This document shows, piece after piece, positions 36,430 to 45,346 of a DNA stretch of 64,000 nucleotides. This DNA comes from an uncultured Roseobacter sp. (lineage in GTDB: Bacteria > Pseudomonadota > Alphaproteobacteria > Rhodobacterales > Rhodobacteraceae). The notes under the pieces are model-generated. The model searched no databases and was not told the origin of the DNA. It saw nothing but the letters and a program-made list of their open reading frames with translations. The stretch lies in NCBI RefSeq assembly GCF_947493125.1, contig NZ_CANLQB010000006.1, forward strand, positions 213,501 through 277,500, read 5' to 3'. The position numbers were made by a program, and so were the translations under genes. Numbering within the stretch: position 1 is the stretch's first letter; every line of letters starts with the position of its first letter.

Positions 36430-37593
36430 TCAAGATGCGGCGCGCTGCAAGAGCATCCGACAGCGCGCAAGCAGATGTTCGTTCTGTCTGTCCTCGTTGA
36501 AGTCATGCTCAATCTTCCGTCGCGCCGCCTTAGCCAAAGACTCGGCGAGTTTGCGATCCAAAGCAAGGGCAGCGATATTGTCCCTCAACCCGCCTGCATC
36601 GCCTTCGTGCGAAAGCAGCCCCGTTTCACCATGGCTCACCAGTTCCGGAATACCGGAGTGGTAGGTTGCGCAGACGGGCGTGCCGAGCGCCATCGCTTCC
36701 ATCAGAGTGACCGGAATACCCTCCTGATCTCCGTCCGGCGCTGTCACACTCGGCCCCAACAGCAGATCAGCCTGTGACATGCGGGCGAGAGTGTCCTCGT
36801 GCGGCAGCGCACCGATGAACCGGATCCGATCCTGAAGGTTGAGGCGGATCGCCTGTGCGTTGAGATCTGCAAGAAGGGGGCCGTCACCACCGATGTCATA
36901 ACACCAGTCGATTTCGGGGTGGCTGTCGCGCAGCAATGCCAGAGCCTCGATAGCAACCTGCAAGCCCTTTTTCGGCACCAGTCGACACACACTGAGAAAA
37001 CGGAGCGTCTTTCCGGGATTGGGTGCCTCGAACGCATAGCGTGCCACGGGAATGCCCAAGTGATGCGTATCCACGCGTGTCGCAGGCGCGCCGCAGTCAA
37101 TCAACTGCGTGGCAAACAGCGCGTTGACCGTCAGATGGAGATCTCCTTCGACGAACAGGTCGCGATACTTCGCCATCCTGTTCTTGCGCAACTCGACACT
37201 GACATCGCGACCGTGAAACACAGTCGCCAGCGGTGGTCGCGCCGCCCATCCATGCTGTGCACGCACAACCGCGGCGCCCCGATATCCAAAATGGGCGATG
37301 ACCAGATCCGCATCAATCTGTTGGCGCCAGGCGTTGCGATCAAGGCGCGCGACGAGGCGGTCAAAAAGTGCTGTGGGCAGACGCTTGAGCATCGCTGGAT
37401 GTTGTGTTGGCCAGACGACGATGTTCACCTGATTGATGAAATCGCGGATGTCGCGCGAGAGCGGCGCATCGGGCTCAAAGACCTTGCAGGCCACCGTTAC
37501 CTCATGGCCGGCACGCACAGCATAAAGAACCTGGGTGGTGACGAAGGTCTGCGACAAAGCTGGAAAGCTCGAGACGCAAAAGCAGATTTTCAA
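36430..37593 (-). CDS. GT4-type glycosyltransferase
   Basis: The 387-residue protein has the two-domain GT-B layout, with an N-terminal acceptor domain (FCVSSFPALSQTFV) and a C-terminal donor domain with GGDGPLLADL and the EGIPVTLMEAMALGTPV motif that binds the nucleotide sugar. It resembles WcaL/AmsK-type enzymes. The start is TTG at 37593: GGAG lies 7 bases upstream on the minus strand and no ATG is available near the conserved N-terminus. It adds a sugar to the repeat unit of the exopolysaccharide made by the surrounding cluster; linkage unknown. It lies 33 bases after a second transferase gene. Confidence 0.85.
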   Translation of the reverse strand: MKICFCVSSFPALSQTFVTTQVLYAVRAGHEVTVACKVFEPDAPLSRDIRDFINQVNIVVWPTQHPAMLKRLPTALFDRLVARLDRNAWRQQIDADLVIAHFGYRGAAVVRAQHGWAARPPLATVFHGRDVSVELRKNRMAKYRDLFVEGDLHLTVNALFATQLIDCGAPATRVDTHHLGIPVARYAFEAPNPGKTLRFLSVCRLVPKKGLQVAIEALALLRDSHPEIDWCYDIGGDGPLLADLNAQAIRLNLQDRIRFIGALPHEDTLARMSQADLLLGPSVTAPDGDQEGIPVTLMEAMALGTPVCATYHSGIPELVSHGETGLLSHEGDAGGLRDNIAALALDRKLAESLAKAARRKIEHDFNEDRQNEHLLARCRMLLQRAAS

Positions 37594-37626
37594 TGTGGGC
37601 CTCCGACACCGTCCGGTTCGCAGCCG

Positions 37627-38715
37627 TTACGCACGGTTGCGCAACTCGGGGGATGGCACGGCGTTTTCCAGCACAGAGATAAAGGTCCGGTGTTGTTGCT
37701 CGAAGTCGAGTTCCGGCCGCTTCGCATAGGCAACTGCCTTCTCCGACAGTGCGGCATACGCCTCGTTATCGAACCACAGTTGCCTCAACGCCGCGACCCA
37801 GTCCTCGATTGGGGCATCATGCGCAAGAACAATCCCCCCCGGCCCGATGGCCTGCCCAAGACCACCTCGGTTCGATCCAATCACAGGAATACCGCTGCAA
37901 TGCGCCTCCGAAGCGACACGGCCCCACGCTTCCTCCCACTGGCTGGGAGCAAGCAGGATTTTCGTACGTCCATAAATCGTCGACATATCCGAGGTGCGCC
38001 GCATGAAGGTGACGTTAGGCAAGGCGTCGATTTCGGTCATGATTTCCTTGAACAATCCGTCCCATAGCGTCCACGCCTCGACGAAAAGGAAGGGGATATC
38101 CGGACAAGCGCGCGCCATGTCCCGCGCCACCTCATACCCCTTCTTGGGGTGGATGTTGATCAGCGTCGCGCATTCTCTGGTCGTATCACAGCGATATTTT
38201 TCAAAGTCGATGGTCGGTGTAATCACAGTACAATCAATACCATAGGCGTCATGATAAGCATTCGCTGTAAAGTAGGAATTGGCAATGAAATGGGCCCCCG
38301 GAATGGCGCTGACGTCGCCGTCGTTCTCTTCGAATTCCACATTTCGCAGATACAGCACCACGGGCACGCCCAACTTGGCAAACGCCTGCCCAAGTGCGGC
38401 GGATCGGCGGGTTTGGATCACCACAACATCGGGTCGGAACCGCGCGACAGCGGCTTCGATCCGCGCAGCCTCCAAGGGCTCCCACGTCCGCATGACCTCA
38501 TAGCCCTGGGTCCTGTCAATGCTGAAGGGCCTGCCCGTCATCTTTCGCTGCACCCGCATCCTGAACCCGAAGACCCCGCGGCCAGCAAAGCCGCAATAGA
38601 CGGCAGCTTCGTGGCCTTGCGCGATGCTCTGGCGGATGAGGTGGTCGGTGCTGTTCTGGGTGCCGCCGCTGGCTTCCGGCAACCAGCCGTTTCCGCCGGC
38701 AAAAAGAATTCGCAT
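37627..38715 (-). CDS. GT4-type glycosyltransferase, paralogue of 49088-50188
   Basis: The 362-residue protein has a GT-B layout, beginning MRILFAGGNGWLPEASGG and ending with the donor motif LLAPSQWEEAWGRVASEAHCSGIPV. It closely resembles the product encoded at 49088-50188 in the region INIHPKKGYEVARDMARACPDIPFLF, so the two probably arose by duplication. ATG 38715 is chosen since the GT fold begins there; a weak AAAGG precedes it. It belongs to a minus-strand operon with another GT4, a sulfotransferase and the flippase. Confidence 0.85.
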   Translation of the reverse strand: MRILFAGGNGWLPEASGGTQNSTDHLIRQSIAQGHEAAVYCGFAGRGVFGFRMRVQRKMTGRPFSIDRTQGYEVMRTWEPLEAARIEAAVARFRPDVVVIQTRRSAALGQAFAKLGVPVVLYLRNVEFEENDGDVSAIPGAHFIANSYFTANAYHDAYGIDCTVITPTIDFEKYRCDTTRECATLINIHPKKGYEVARDMARACPDIPFLFVEAWTLWDGLFKEIMTEIDALPNVTFMRRTSDMSTIYGRTKILLAPSQWEEAWGRVASEAHCSGIPVIGSNRGGLGQAIGPGGIVLAHDAPIEDWVAALRQLWFDNEAYAALSEKAVAYAKRPELDFEQQHRTFISVLENAVPSPELRNRA

Positions 38716-38793
38716 GACTAAACCTTTAACGTTGGGTGCAGCGGCACTGCACGGGCATAGAGTTGAGAGAGGTGAGTGCAAGCTTCGACCACG

Positions 38794-39582
38794 TCATGTT
38801 TCAGAACGGGCCTCCACGGCCTCGGTCGCCTCCCAGTCCTGACAAGCTTGTGCAAAGAGGGCTGCGTCCTGCGCATAGAACCGGGTCATCACGTCCAATG
38901 TGTCGGGGGATAGGTCCGATTTGCGCGTGCGATGTCCGGTTGTGCGGTTGGCATGAGCCAAGGCTCCGGGGGCAACACCCGCGAATTTGACGAGCCCATC
39001 GGCCATCTTCGGAAACGGGATCATATGCTCCACCATGACCTGCTCGGCGTCGCAGATGAAATCCGACTGCGGGCGGAAATGGAAATAGCGCATCGCGGTG
39101 TGTCGAAATCCTGCCCGCGACGCAAAGCGGTCGACGAACTCTTCGATCGACCTCTGAGCGATCACGCGCGCCGCAAACCGCCGATCAGCCTCGTTGCGCC
39201 CGCCAGATTTCAGGTAATCAAAGGCCGACAGAAACCGGTCAACCGGATCACGAAGGATCGCGATCTTTGGCAAAGATGCCCAGGCACGCGGGCAGCTGTC
39301 GCGTATGTCCCGCCATGTTCGGTGCCGTACGCGATAGTTGTAAATCGCGTCCTCGACCGAAGTTCCCGCGTTCTTCGGGATGTGGATCAGAATGAGACCA
39401 CGGCCCAAATACACATCTTCAAGAGCGGGATCGGCCTTGGGATATGCGGTGCCGATCATATAACGCGGAGCGAGCTGCCAGCCGATGTTCGTCGCGAGGC
39501 GGCTCAGACGGCGCGTCCCTTTGCCCTTCTGTCGATCATATGGCCCGCCTGAACGTAAGCTCATGAATTTCACAGGTGTCAT
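38794..39582 (-). CDS. sulfotransferase family 2-type protein
   Basis: The 262-residue protein contains the PAPS 5'-phosphosulphate loop HIPKNAGTSVE (near residue 67) and a 3'-phosphate motif LRDPVDRFLSAF (near residue 110). Enzymes of this type transfer sulphate from PAPS to carbohydrate hydroxyls. Its start codon overlaps the flippase stop (ATGA). In this setting it probably sulphates a sugar of the exopolysaccharide; transfer to a lipid or peptide cannot be excluded. Confidence 0.82.
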   Translation of the reverse strand: MTPVKFMSLRSGGPYDRQKGKGTRRLSRLATNIGWQLAPRYMIGTAYPKADPALEDVYLGRGLILIHIPKNAGTSVEDAIYNYRVRHRTWRDIRDSCPRAWASLPKIAILRDPVDRFLSAFDYLKSGGRNEADRRFAARVIAQRSIEEFVDRFASRAGFRHTAMRYFHFRPQSDFICDAEQVMVEHMIPFPKMADGLVKFAGVAPGALAHANRTTGHRTRKSDLSPDTLDVMTRFYAQDAALFAQACQDWEATEAVEARSET

Positions 39583-41099
39583 GCCGCGCTCCTGCTGCTG
39601 CGTCGACGCATTTCCCGAAAGGTTTTGCCAACCAACTGCGCCCCATCAGCGAGAACGCTTCGCCCGAAAGCGGTGAGGCTCAACACGCAGACAAACACAG
39701 CATAGCAAACTGCGGTTCCGCTCAGAAGTTTCAGGAGCGCCGCATCAGGCAAGGTTTCGCCCAATGCCAGAATGGCAGCATAGGTCACTACCCCAGCACA
39801 AAAAATCGGCAGAATGCGGCTGCGCAGGCTGTCTCGCCCGATGGGCCCTGTCCGCGTCACCAGAAGCCATAGCGGCAAGAGCTTCAGCAAGGTGACCACC
39901 GCGTAGGCCATGGCCAGTTCCCACACGCCGAATTGCACTCCCCAGACGAATGCGGCACAGCTTATCAAGGCAGAGACAAAGCCCCACCAGGCCATCTCGG
40001 TTGTGCGGCCCTGGCTCACAAACAACCAACCGGTCGGGTTGGCGAGCGGCTGTGATAGGCCGGCAATTCCCAGTGCCGCGAAAATCGGCGCGCTCTGTGC
40101 CCATTGCGCGCCCAGCAAGAACGGCACGGCGGTATCAGCCATGGCCGTCATCGCCGCAACGCCAGGCAGAATTGCAAGCTGCATCAATCCGAAAACGCGA
40201 AAAAACGCCCGCGCATAGCGCTCCGGTTCATCCTGCATCCGGGACAACACCGGCACCATAACCTGCGACAAGGGTTGCGCGACACGGCTCAATGGAAACA
40301 GCAGCAGCTTATAAGCCCGGTCGTAGAACCCGAGCGCCGCCCCCCCCCAAACCCGACCGATCAGAATGCTGTCGAGGTTGCGCGAGAAGAAGTTTGCCAG
40401 CTTGAACCCGGTCACTCCGGCGCCAAAGCCCAGCAGATCTCTCGTCCCCGGTGCCAGCGCCGGGCGGGATGGCACCCAAGGCACCCATGCCCATGCCATC
40501 ACTGTCCCTACAACCGAGCCGGCGACTGTACCGGCCACCAAAGCCCAGGGGGTCGGAGAGACGAGGGCCCAGCCAATCGAGACCGAAAGCGTACAGACCG
40601 CCACCACACCGGCGTTGATCGCTATCCTGCCAAACACCATCCCGCGGTTCAAAAGCGCGAAGTGCTGCGCACCCAGCGCCGTCAGAATCATGTTGAGCGC
40701 CATGACCCGGATCAGCCACGTGAGATCGGGCTCATCGTAGAATCGTGCAATTGCGGGCGCCATCAGGATGAGAAAGATCGTCAGCGCGACACTGAGACCA
40801 AGATTGATCCAGAACAGAGAATTGAGTTGCCCGTAGGTCAAGGTCCGTTTCTGAATGACCGCCTGCAGAAGCCCCATTTCCTTGAACATCGACAGAAACG
40901 CGATGATTGGCCCGATCATCGCAATCAAGCCAAAATCTGCGGCGGTCAGCAGCCGCGACAGAATGATGACCGACCCGATCTGGCATCCCACTGTGACCAC
41001 CTGGCTGGATGCCGTGTAGAGGCTGCCGCGTATGGCTATTCCGCCATAGCTCTCTTGCGCAACGGTCTCGACCGTTTCATGGGGCTTGCGTCGTGTCAT
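39579..41099 (-). CDS. Wzx-type polysaccharide flippase (PST family)
   Basis: The 506-residue protein has about 12-14 membrane segments and the typical PST/Wzx beginning (AIRGSLYTASSQVVTVGCQIGSVIILSRLLTAADFGL). It should flip the lipid-linked oligosaccharide repeat across the inner membrane for polymerisation. ATG at 41099 is used; upstream in-frame codons overlap a region of other composition. It starts the minus-strand operon at the left half of the exo cluster and is divergent from the large fusion transferase across 427 bases. Confidence 0.88.
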   Translation of the reverse strand: MTRRKPHETVETVAQESYGGIAIRGSLYTASSQVVTVGCQIGSVIILSRLLTAADFGLIAMIGPIIAFLSMFKEMGLLQAVIQKRTLTYGQLNSLFWINLGLSVALTIFLILMAPAIARFYDEPDLTWLIRVMALNMILTALGAQHFALLNRGMVFGRIAINAGVVAVCTLSVSIGWALVSPTPWALVAGTVAGSVVGTVMAWAWVPWVPSRPALAPGTRDLLGFGAGVTGFKLANFFSRNLDSILIGRVWGGAALGFYDRAYKLLLFPLSRVAQPLSQVMVPVLSRMQDEPERYARAFFRVFGLMQLAILPGVAAMTAMADTAVPFLLGAQWAQSAPIFAALGIAGLSQPLANPTGWLFVSQGRTTEMAWWGFVSALISCAAFVWGVQFGVWELAMAYAVVTLLKLLPLWLLVTRTGPIGRDSLRSRILPIFCAGVVTYAAILALGETLPDAALLKLLSGTAVCYAVFVCVLSLTAFGRSVLADGAQLVGKTFREMRRRSSRSAA

Positions 41100-41526
41100 T
41101 CGAGTTCTCAGGTGATCCGGCTCTTGGCCGTTGGGCAGACCTGACCACAACGCGTGACAGGACACCCGCCCTTTGCAGCTGCAGCATCTATTTCAGCAGC
41201 TTCCTGCCCATCGGATGCCCTGCAAAAGAGCATGCGAGACCAAGTTGCTCAGCAAAGATGCGCCGTCAGAACCACGTCGAGGGCCAACAGGCAGATGGTT
41301 TCATGACATCTGTCCTCAACATGCAGGCTTATTGGACCGGTGAACGGATTCTTGCTCATTCATCAGGCGAAACCGGCTGGCTTTCGCGAGTCCGCCGCGC
41401 AGGCTTTGACTTGACGCAGCACAGCACCCCAACTGCCCAAGTCAAAGCAGCTTCACATCAAATGGCACAGCCGAGAATGACAGATTCGCAGCCCATCGCT
41501 GAAGTCCGAACCGGTCATCGCCCCAG
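41100..41526. other. divergent promoter region of the exo cluster
   Basis: No gene is seen in these 427 bases between the flippase and fusion-transferase starts. A perfect 11-base inverted repeat is at 41403-41448. The segment should hold promoters for both directions, but none could be placed firmly. Confidence 0.5.
41403..41448. promoter_or_regulatory. perfect 11-base inverted repeat before the fusion transferase
   Basis: GCTTTGACTTG (41403-41413) is matched by CAAGTCAAAGC (41438-41448) around 24 bases. The right arm ends 78 bases before the ATG at 41527. Each arm could be one half-site for a dimeric regulator, or the RNA could fold into a long hairpin in the leader. No T-run follows. Confidence 0.5.
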
Positions 41527-44500
41527 ATGACTCGCATCCTTTATCTGGCGCATGATCTTGATGATGCCGCCATCTGGCGACGCACCGATATGCTGCGTAT
41601 GGGTGGAGCGGATGTGATCATTGCCGGCTTTCGCCGCAGCACAGGCACCTTGCCGGAGCGCGCGCTGGTCTTGGGGCAAACACACAACGGCAAAATGCTG
41701 CATCGCGCGGCTCAGGTGTTGCGCCTACGTCTGAAGCCGCCATCGGAGCTTGCCAGTATCGGGCCCATCGACGTGATCCTGTGCCGCAACCTGGAGATGC
41801 TCGCGCTCGGTGCACCGCTCCACCGAGCGCTCCGGCAGCATCAGCATGTAGCGTTGGTGTACGAGGTGCTGGACATCCACCGGTTGATGATCGGGCAGGG
41901 CTGGCTGGCGCGCGGCCTGCGGTGGCTGGAACGCAGGCTCAGCCGCGACCTTGACCGGCTCATCGTCTCCTCGCCCGCCTTCCAGCGCGCATACTTCGAC
42001 GTGCACAAACAGACCACGGCTCCGGCTTTGCTGATTGAGAACAAGGTGATGTCATCAGAGTCCTGCATCAAACCCGTCACTCGAACGGATCGCCTCGCCG
42101 ATCACGCGGGACCCTTGCGGATCGGTTGGTTTGGCATCCTGCGATGTCCGTTTTCGCTCGCGTGCCTCGACGCTGTGACACGGGCGCGCCCGGGGCGCTA
42201 CCAGGTCATATCGCGCGGGCGACCCGCGCTCGACTCGCTTCCGAACTTCCACGATGTGATTGCCGCCAACCCTGATCTCATCTTTGACGGCCCGTACAGC
42301 TATCCAGATGACCTCGCTCGGATCTACGGCGAAGTCGATCTTGCCTGGTTGGTCGACCAATATGATATGGGCAGCAACTCCGACTGGCTGCTGCCGAACC
42401 GGCTTTACGAAAGTGGTCTCAATTGCGTTCCTCCCATCGCGCTGGACGGAACCGAGATCGCGACGCGTCTGCGCAGCCTCGGGATCGGGGTCTTGCTGCC
42501 TACCGCCGATGTATCAGAGGTGACCGCCGCATTGGACAGGCTGGACCAAGCGTCTTTTACCCGTCTGCGGGAGCGGCAGAAGGCTGTCGCACCAGAGACA
42601 TGGGCCGTGAGCCGGTCCGAGGCGCGCCATCTCGTTGACGAGATCACCCCCGCATCAGCAGTCCGCATAGACCCCACCAATTGCGGCGGCGTTCTGATCG
42701 TTATTCCGACCCTGAACGAATCGGCGCATATTGGCGGTGTGATTGACGGCCTGAAAGGCTTCTTGAAACGTTACCGAGCACCGGTTCGCGTCGTCGTTGT
42801 CGATGGCGGCTCCACTGACGACACGGTTGCAATCGTCACCGACCGGATCTCAACCCTGCCACATGTCGATCTTCATCTGCTGGACAACCCGGCGCGCCTG
42901 CAAAGCGCCGGTGTGAACCGCGCCTGCGCCACCTTCGGAAACGACATGACCTGGCTGCTGCGCCTAGATGCTCATGCGGCATATCCCGAAACCTACGCGG
43001 ATGTCCTGCTCGCCGAGGCGCAGCGGACCGAGGCGGAAAGCGTGGTCGTCGCGATGCATGCCATTGGGAGAACACCCTTGCAGCAGGCGATCAGCCTGAC
43101 CCAGAATGGGCGGCTCGGCAACGGTGGGTCGGCGCATCGCACGGGCGGCTCCGGACGCTTTGTCGATCATGGGCACCACGCGCTGATGCGGCTTGAGGCG
43201 TTTCGCGCCGTCGGCGGATACGACGACGGCTTTTCCCATAACGAAGACGCCGAGTTTGACCTGCGGCTCACCCGGGCCGGCTACCGGATATGGCTGACAT
43301 CTCGGACCCGGCTTGACTATGTCCCCCGCAAAACCATCCAGGCGCTGGCACGGCAGTACCTCAATTTTGGCCGTGGGCGGGCGCGGACCGTCCTCAAGCA
43401 CCGGTTGAAACCACGTCTGCGCCAGATGATCATAATCGCAGTCGCGCCGCTGGTTGCCTTGGCCGTCTTGGGTGTCATTGCACCAGTCTTTGCGATCCCC
43501 GCTGCCGCGTGGGCCATCGCATGTATCGCTGGCAGCCTCATGATGGCGGTCGTACGGCGTGATCTCTTGGCGCTCGCCGCAGCTCCAATTGCGATGGTCA
43601 TGCATCTGTCATGGTCTGTCGGTTTCTGGCAGCAATTGCTCAAGACACGGCGAGGGATTGCACCTGCGCGTCCAGAGAGCATTGCTCCCGTGCGACCGAT
43701 CCCCTCCTACACCGCCGTCGCGGTGGGTGTCTGTACGTTCCAGCGTCCCTCACTCGTCGACACGCTTCAGACGCTGGAGCAACAGAAGTTGCCGCCGGAT
43801 CTGCAGCTGTCCATCATCGTGGTGGACAACGACCGTACGCCGACGGCGCAGGAAACCGTCAAAGCCTTCGCAGCGCGATCACGTCACAATGTGATTTACA
43901 AGCACGCCCCCTCCGGAAACATCTCCATTGCGCGGAACGCAGCGCTGGATGAAGCAAAGCGCAGAGGACTGACGATTTTTGCCTTCATCGACGATGACGA
44001 GCGCGCGCCAGCCAATTGGCTGGCCACTCTCTCGGAGCGACTGTCGCAGGGCGACGCGGATGTGGTGGTCGGGCCGGTCCACGCCGTCTATCCAACGGAG
44101 GCGCCGCGCTGGATGCAGCGCCTGCGCATTCACGACACGCGACCGGAACTTGGGCCAGATGGCCGCCCGCTTGCTGGTCACAGTTGCAATGTCATCATGA
44201 ATCTGGCCGCCCCAGCGCTGATGGACCGCCGCTTCGACCTCACACTTGGCATCTCTGGTGGAGAGGATACCGCCTTCTTCAAGGATGCGCAGGCCGCAGG
44301 CGCCCGCTTGGCATTGGCCCCGCAAGCCCGCTTGGACGAGCCGGTAGCGCCGTCTCGGGCCACATTCGCCTGGTTGCTGCGCCGCCGCTTCCGAATGGGG
44401 CAGACCCACGGCAGCCTGCTCCGCAAACATAAGGGTTTTGCGGCACAGCTGATGGCTCTGCCCTTGGCCTGCGCAAAAGTGTTCTACTGCGCAGTTTTTG

Positions 44501-44646
44501 CGCTTGCGACCGCTCCATTCGCCGCGCCGCGGAACGCAAATCTACTGCGAGGCGCTCTGCATTTCGGAACGATTGCCTCTCTGATCGGCCTGCGTGAGGT
44601 CGCAATCTATGGCCATGGCGCCGGGAACAAGGACCAAACGTCATAA
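41527..44646 (+). CDS. three-enzyme glycosyltransferase fusion ExoL-ExoA-ExoM
   Basis: The 1039-residue protein is three transferases in one chain. Residues 1-380 resemble ExoL (MTRILYLAHDLDDAAIW, then IIAGFRRS). Residues 388-700 are a GT2 domain like ExoA (LIVIPTLNESAHIGG, VVVDGGSTDDTV, LRLDAHAAYPE, NEDAEFDLRLTRAG), followed by hydrophobic segments near 650-700. Residues 727-1035 resemble ExoM (VGVCTFQRPSLVDTL, VVDNDRTP, FIDDDERAPANWL, SGGEDTAFF, RRRFRMGQTHG). In succinoglycan synthesis ExoA, ExoL and ExoM add the first three glucoses to lipid-linked galactose, and the rhizobial genes lie in the order exoL-exoA-exoM, the same as here. No frameshift or internal start was needed. Assignment of part 1 is the least certain. 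Confidence 0.85.
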   Translation: MTRILYLAHDLDDAAIWRRTDMLRMGGADVIIAGFRRSTGTLPERALVLGQTHNGKMLHRAAQVLRLRLKPPSELASIGPIDVILCRNLEMLALGAPLHRALRQHQHVALVYEVLDIHRLMIGQGWLARGLRWLERRLSRDLDRLIVSSPAFQRAYFDVHKQTTAPALLIENKVMSSESCIKPVTRTDRLADHAGPLRIGWFGILRCPFSLACLDAVTRARPGRYQVISRGRPALDSLPNFHDVIAANPDLIFDGPYSYPDDLARIYGEVDLAWLVDQYDMGSNSDWLLPNRLYESGLNCVPPIALDGTEIATRLRSLGIGVLLPTADVSEVTAALDRLDQASFTRLRERQKAVAPETWAVSRSEARHLVDEITPASAVRIDPTNCGGVLIVIPTLNESAHIGGVIDGLKGFLKRYRAPVRVVVVDGGSTDDTVAIVTDRISTLPHVDLHLLDNPARLQSAGVNRACATFGNDMTWLLRLDAHAAYPETYADVLLAEAQRTEAESVVVAMHAIGRTPLQQAISLTQNGRLGNGGSAHRTGGSGRFVDHGHHALMRLEAFRAVGGYDDGFSHNEDAEFDLRLTRAGYRIWLTSRTRLDYVPRKTIQALARQYLNFGRGRARTVLKHRLKPRLRQMIIIAVAPLVALAVLGVIAPVFAIPAAAWAIACIAGSLMMAVVRRDLLALAAAPIAMVMHLSWSVGFWQQLLKTRRGIAPARPESIAPVRPIPSYTAVAVGVCTFQRPSLVDTLQTLEQQKLPPDLQLSIIVVDNDRTPTAQETVKAFAARSRHNVIYKHAPSGNISIARNAALDEAKRRGLTIFAFIDDDERAPANWLATLSERLSQGDADVVVGPVHAVYPTEAPRWMQRLRIHDTRPELGPDGRPLAGHSCNVIMNLAAPALMDRRFDLTLGISGGEDTAFFKDAQAAGARLALAPQARLDEPVAPSRATFAWLLRRRFRMGQTHGSLLRKHKGFAAQLMALPLACAKVFYCAVFALATAPFAAPRNANLLRGALHFGTIASLIGLREVAIYGHGAGNKDQTS

Positions 44647-44791
44647 TCCTGATACACATCGCGCGTGTTATCGCGGCCAGCGGCTGCAACGGAAGGCTGC
44701 CAAACCTTTGGCAGCGATAGAGATTTGTCCCAACCGCTTCGTTGAGCGTTGATCGTATGCGCCGATCGACGAAAATTTGCATGAATTATAA

Positions 44792-44820
44792 TTGGTTGTA
44801 ACGGCCAAATTCGCTATACC
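44792..44820 (+). promoter_or_regulatory. possible promoter of the exoX-like gene
   Basis: TTGGTT (44792-44797) and TATACC (44815-44820) are 17 bases apart in an AT-rich stretch, 58 bases before the likely ATG. The -35 match is poor. Confidence 0.35.
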
Positions 44821-44878
44821 TTGTCTAATATTAGTTCCGGCGATGAGTTTGCCGGTTTTTTCGGCATCTGGGGAAGCG

Positions 44879-45127
44879 ATGCGATTGCCAATTTTTCTAT
44901 TTGGTTTGGGTATTGCCATTGTGGCATCGACCTTGCTTGGCCTTGCGGCTGGGTTTGATAGCGTCGCATTGGTCATATTCGTCGTGATCGTCGCTGTTGT
45001 CGTACAACTCGCCTACGTTGGCCTTGTGGCGCTGCTCGCAGCAGAGCGCAAACAAGAGAAGTCCCGACGCGGAACATCATCTCCCAACGCCACCTCGACA
45101 CAGGCGTCACAAAAAAACGAAGTATAA
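44879..45127 (+). CDS. small ExoX/SyrA-like membrane protein
   Basis: From ATG 44879 the protein has 82 residues: two membrane segments (about 3-23 and 27-50, MRLPIFLFGLGIAIVAST... and VIFVVIVAVVVQLAYVGLVALL) and a polar, basic tail. Size, topology and location match the ExoX/SyrA 'exopolysaccharide production repressor' family, which restrains ExoY activity post-translationally. GGGGAAG ends 2-3 bases before the ATG. In-frame starts further upstream (ATG 44843, TTG 44792) are possible. An exoY gene is present 3 kb away, which fits, but the identification rests on short, low-information sequence. Confidence 0.55.
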   Translation: MRLPIFLFGLGIAIVASTLLGLAAGFDSVALVIFVVIVAVVVQLAYVGLVALLAAERKQEKSRRGTSSPNATSTQASQKNEV

Positions 45128-45346
45128 GACCGGCTGGAACATATCGCCTGGGCTGTCTGCCGCCGGTTTCTTGGGTCGGGCAGTCCCAGATTCATATACG
45201 CACAGTCTTGCAGCGCCAATGGCGGATCAACGCCTGCTGAACCGCCCTATCAGTTCGGCGATCTTGGATATTGCCGGTGAACCATCTAGCGTTTTGATCA
45301 TCCGCCTGCGGGCCGATCATCTGCAGACTTTCACAAACGAGCTTCC

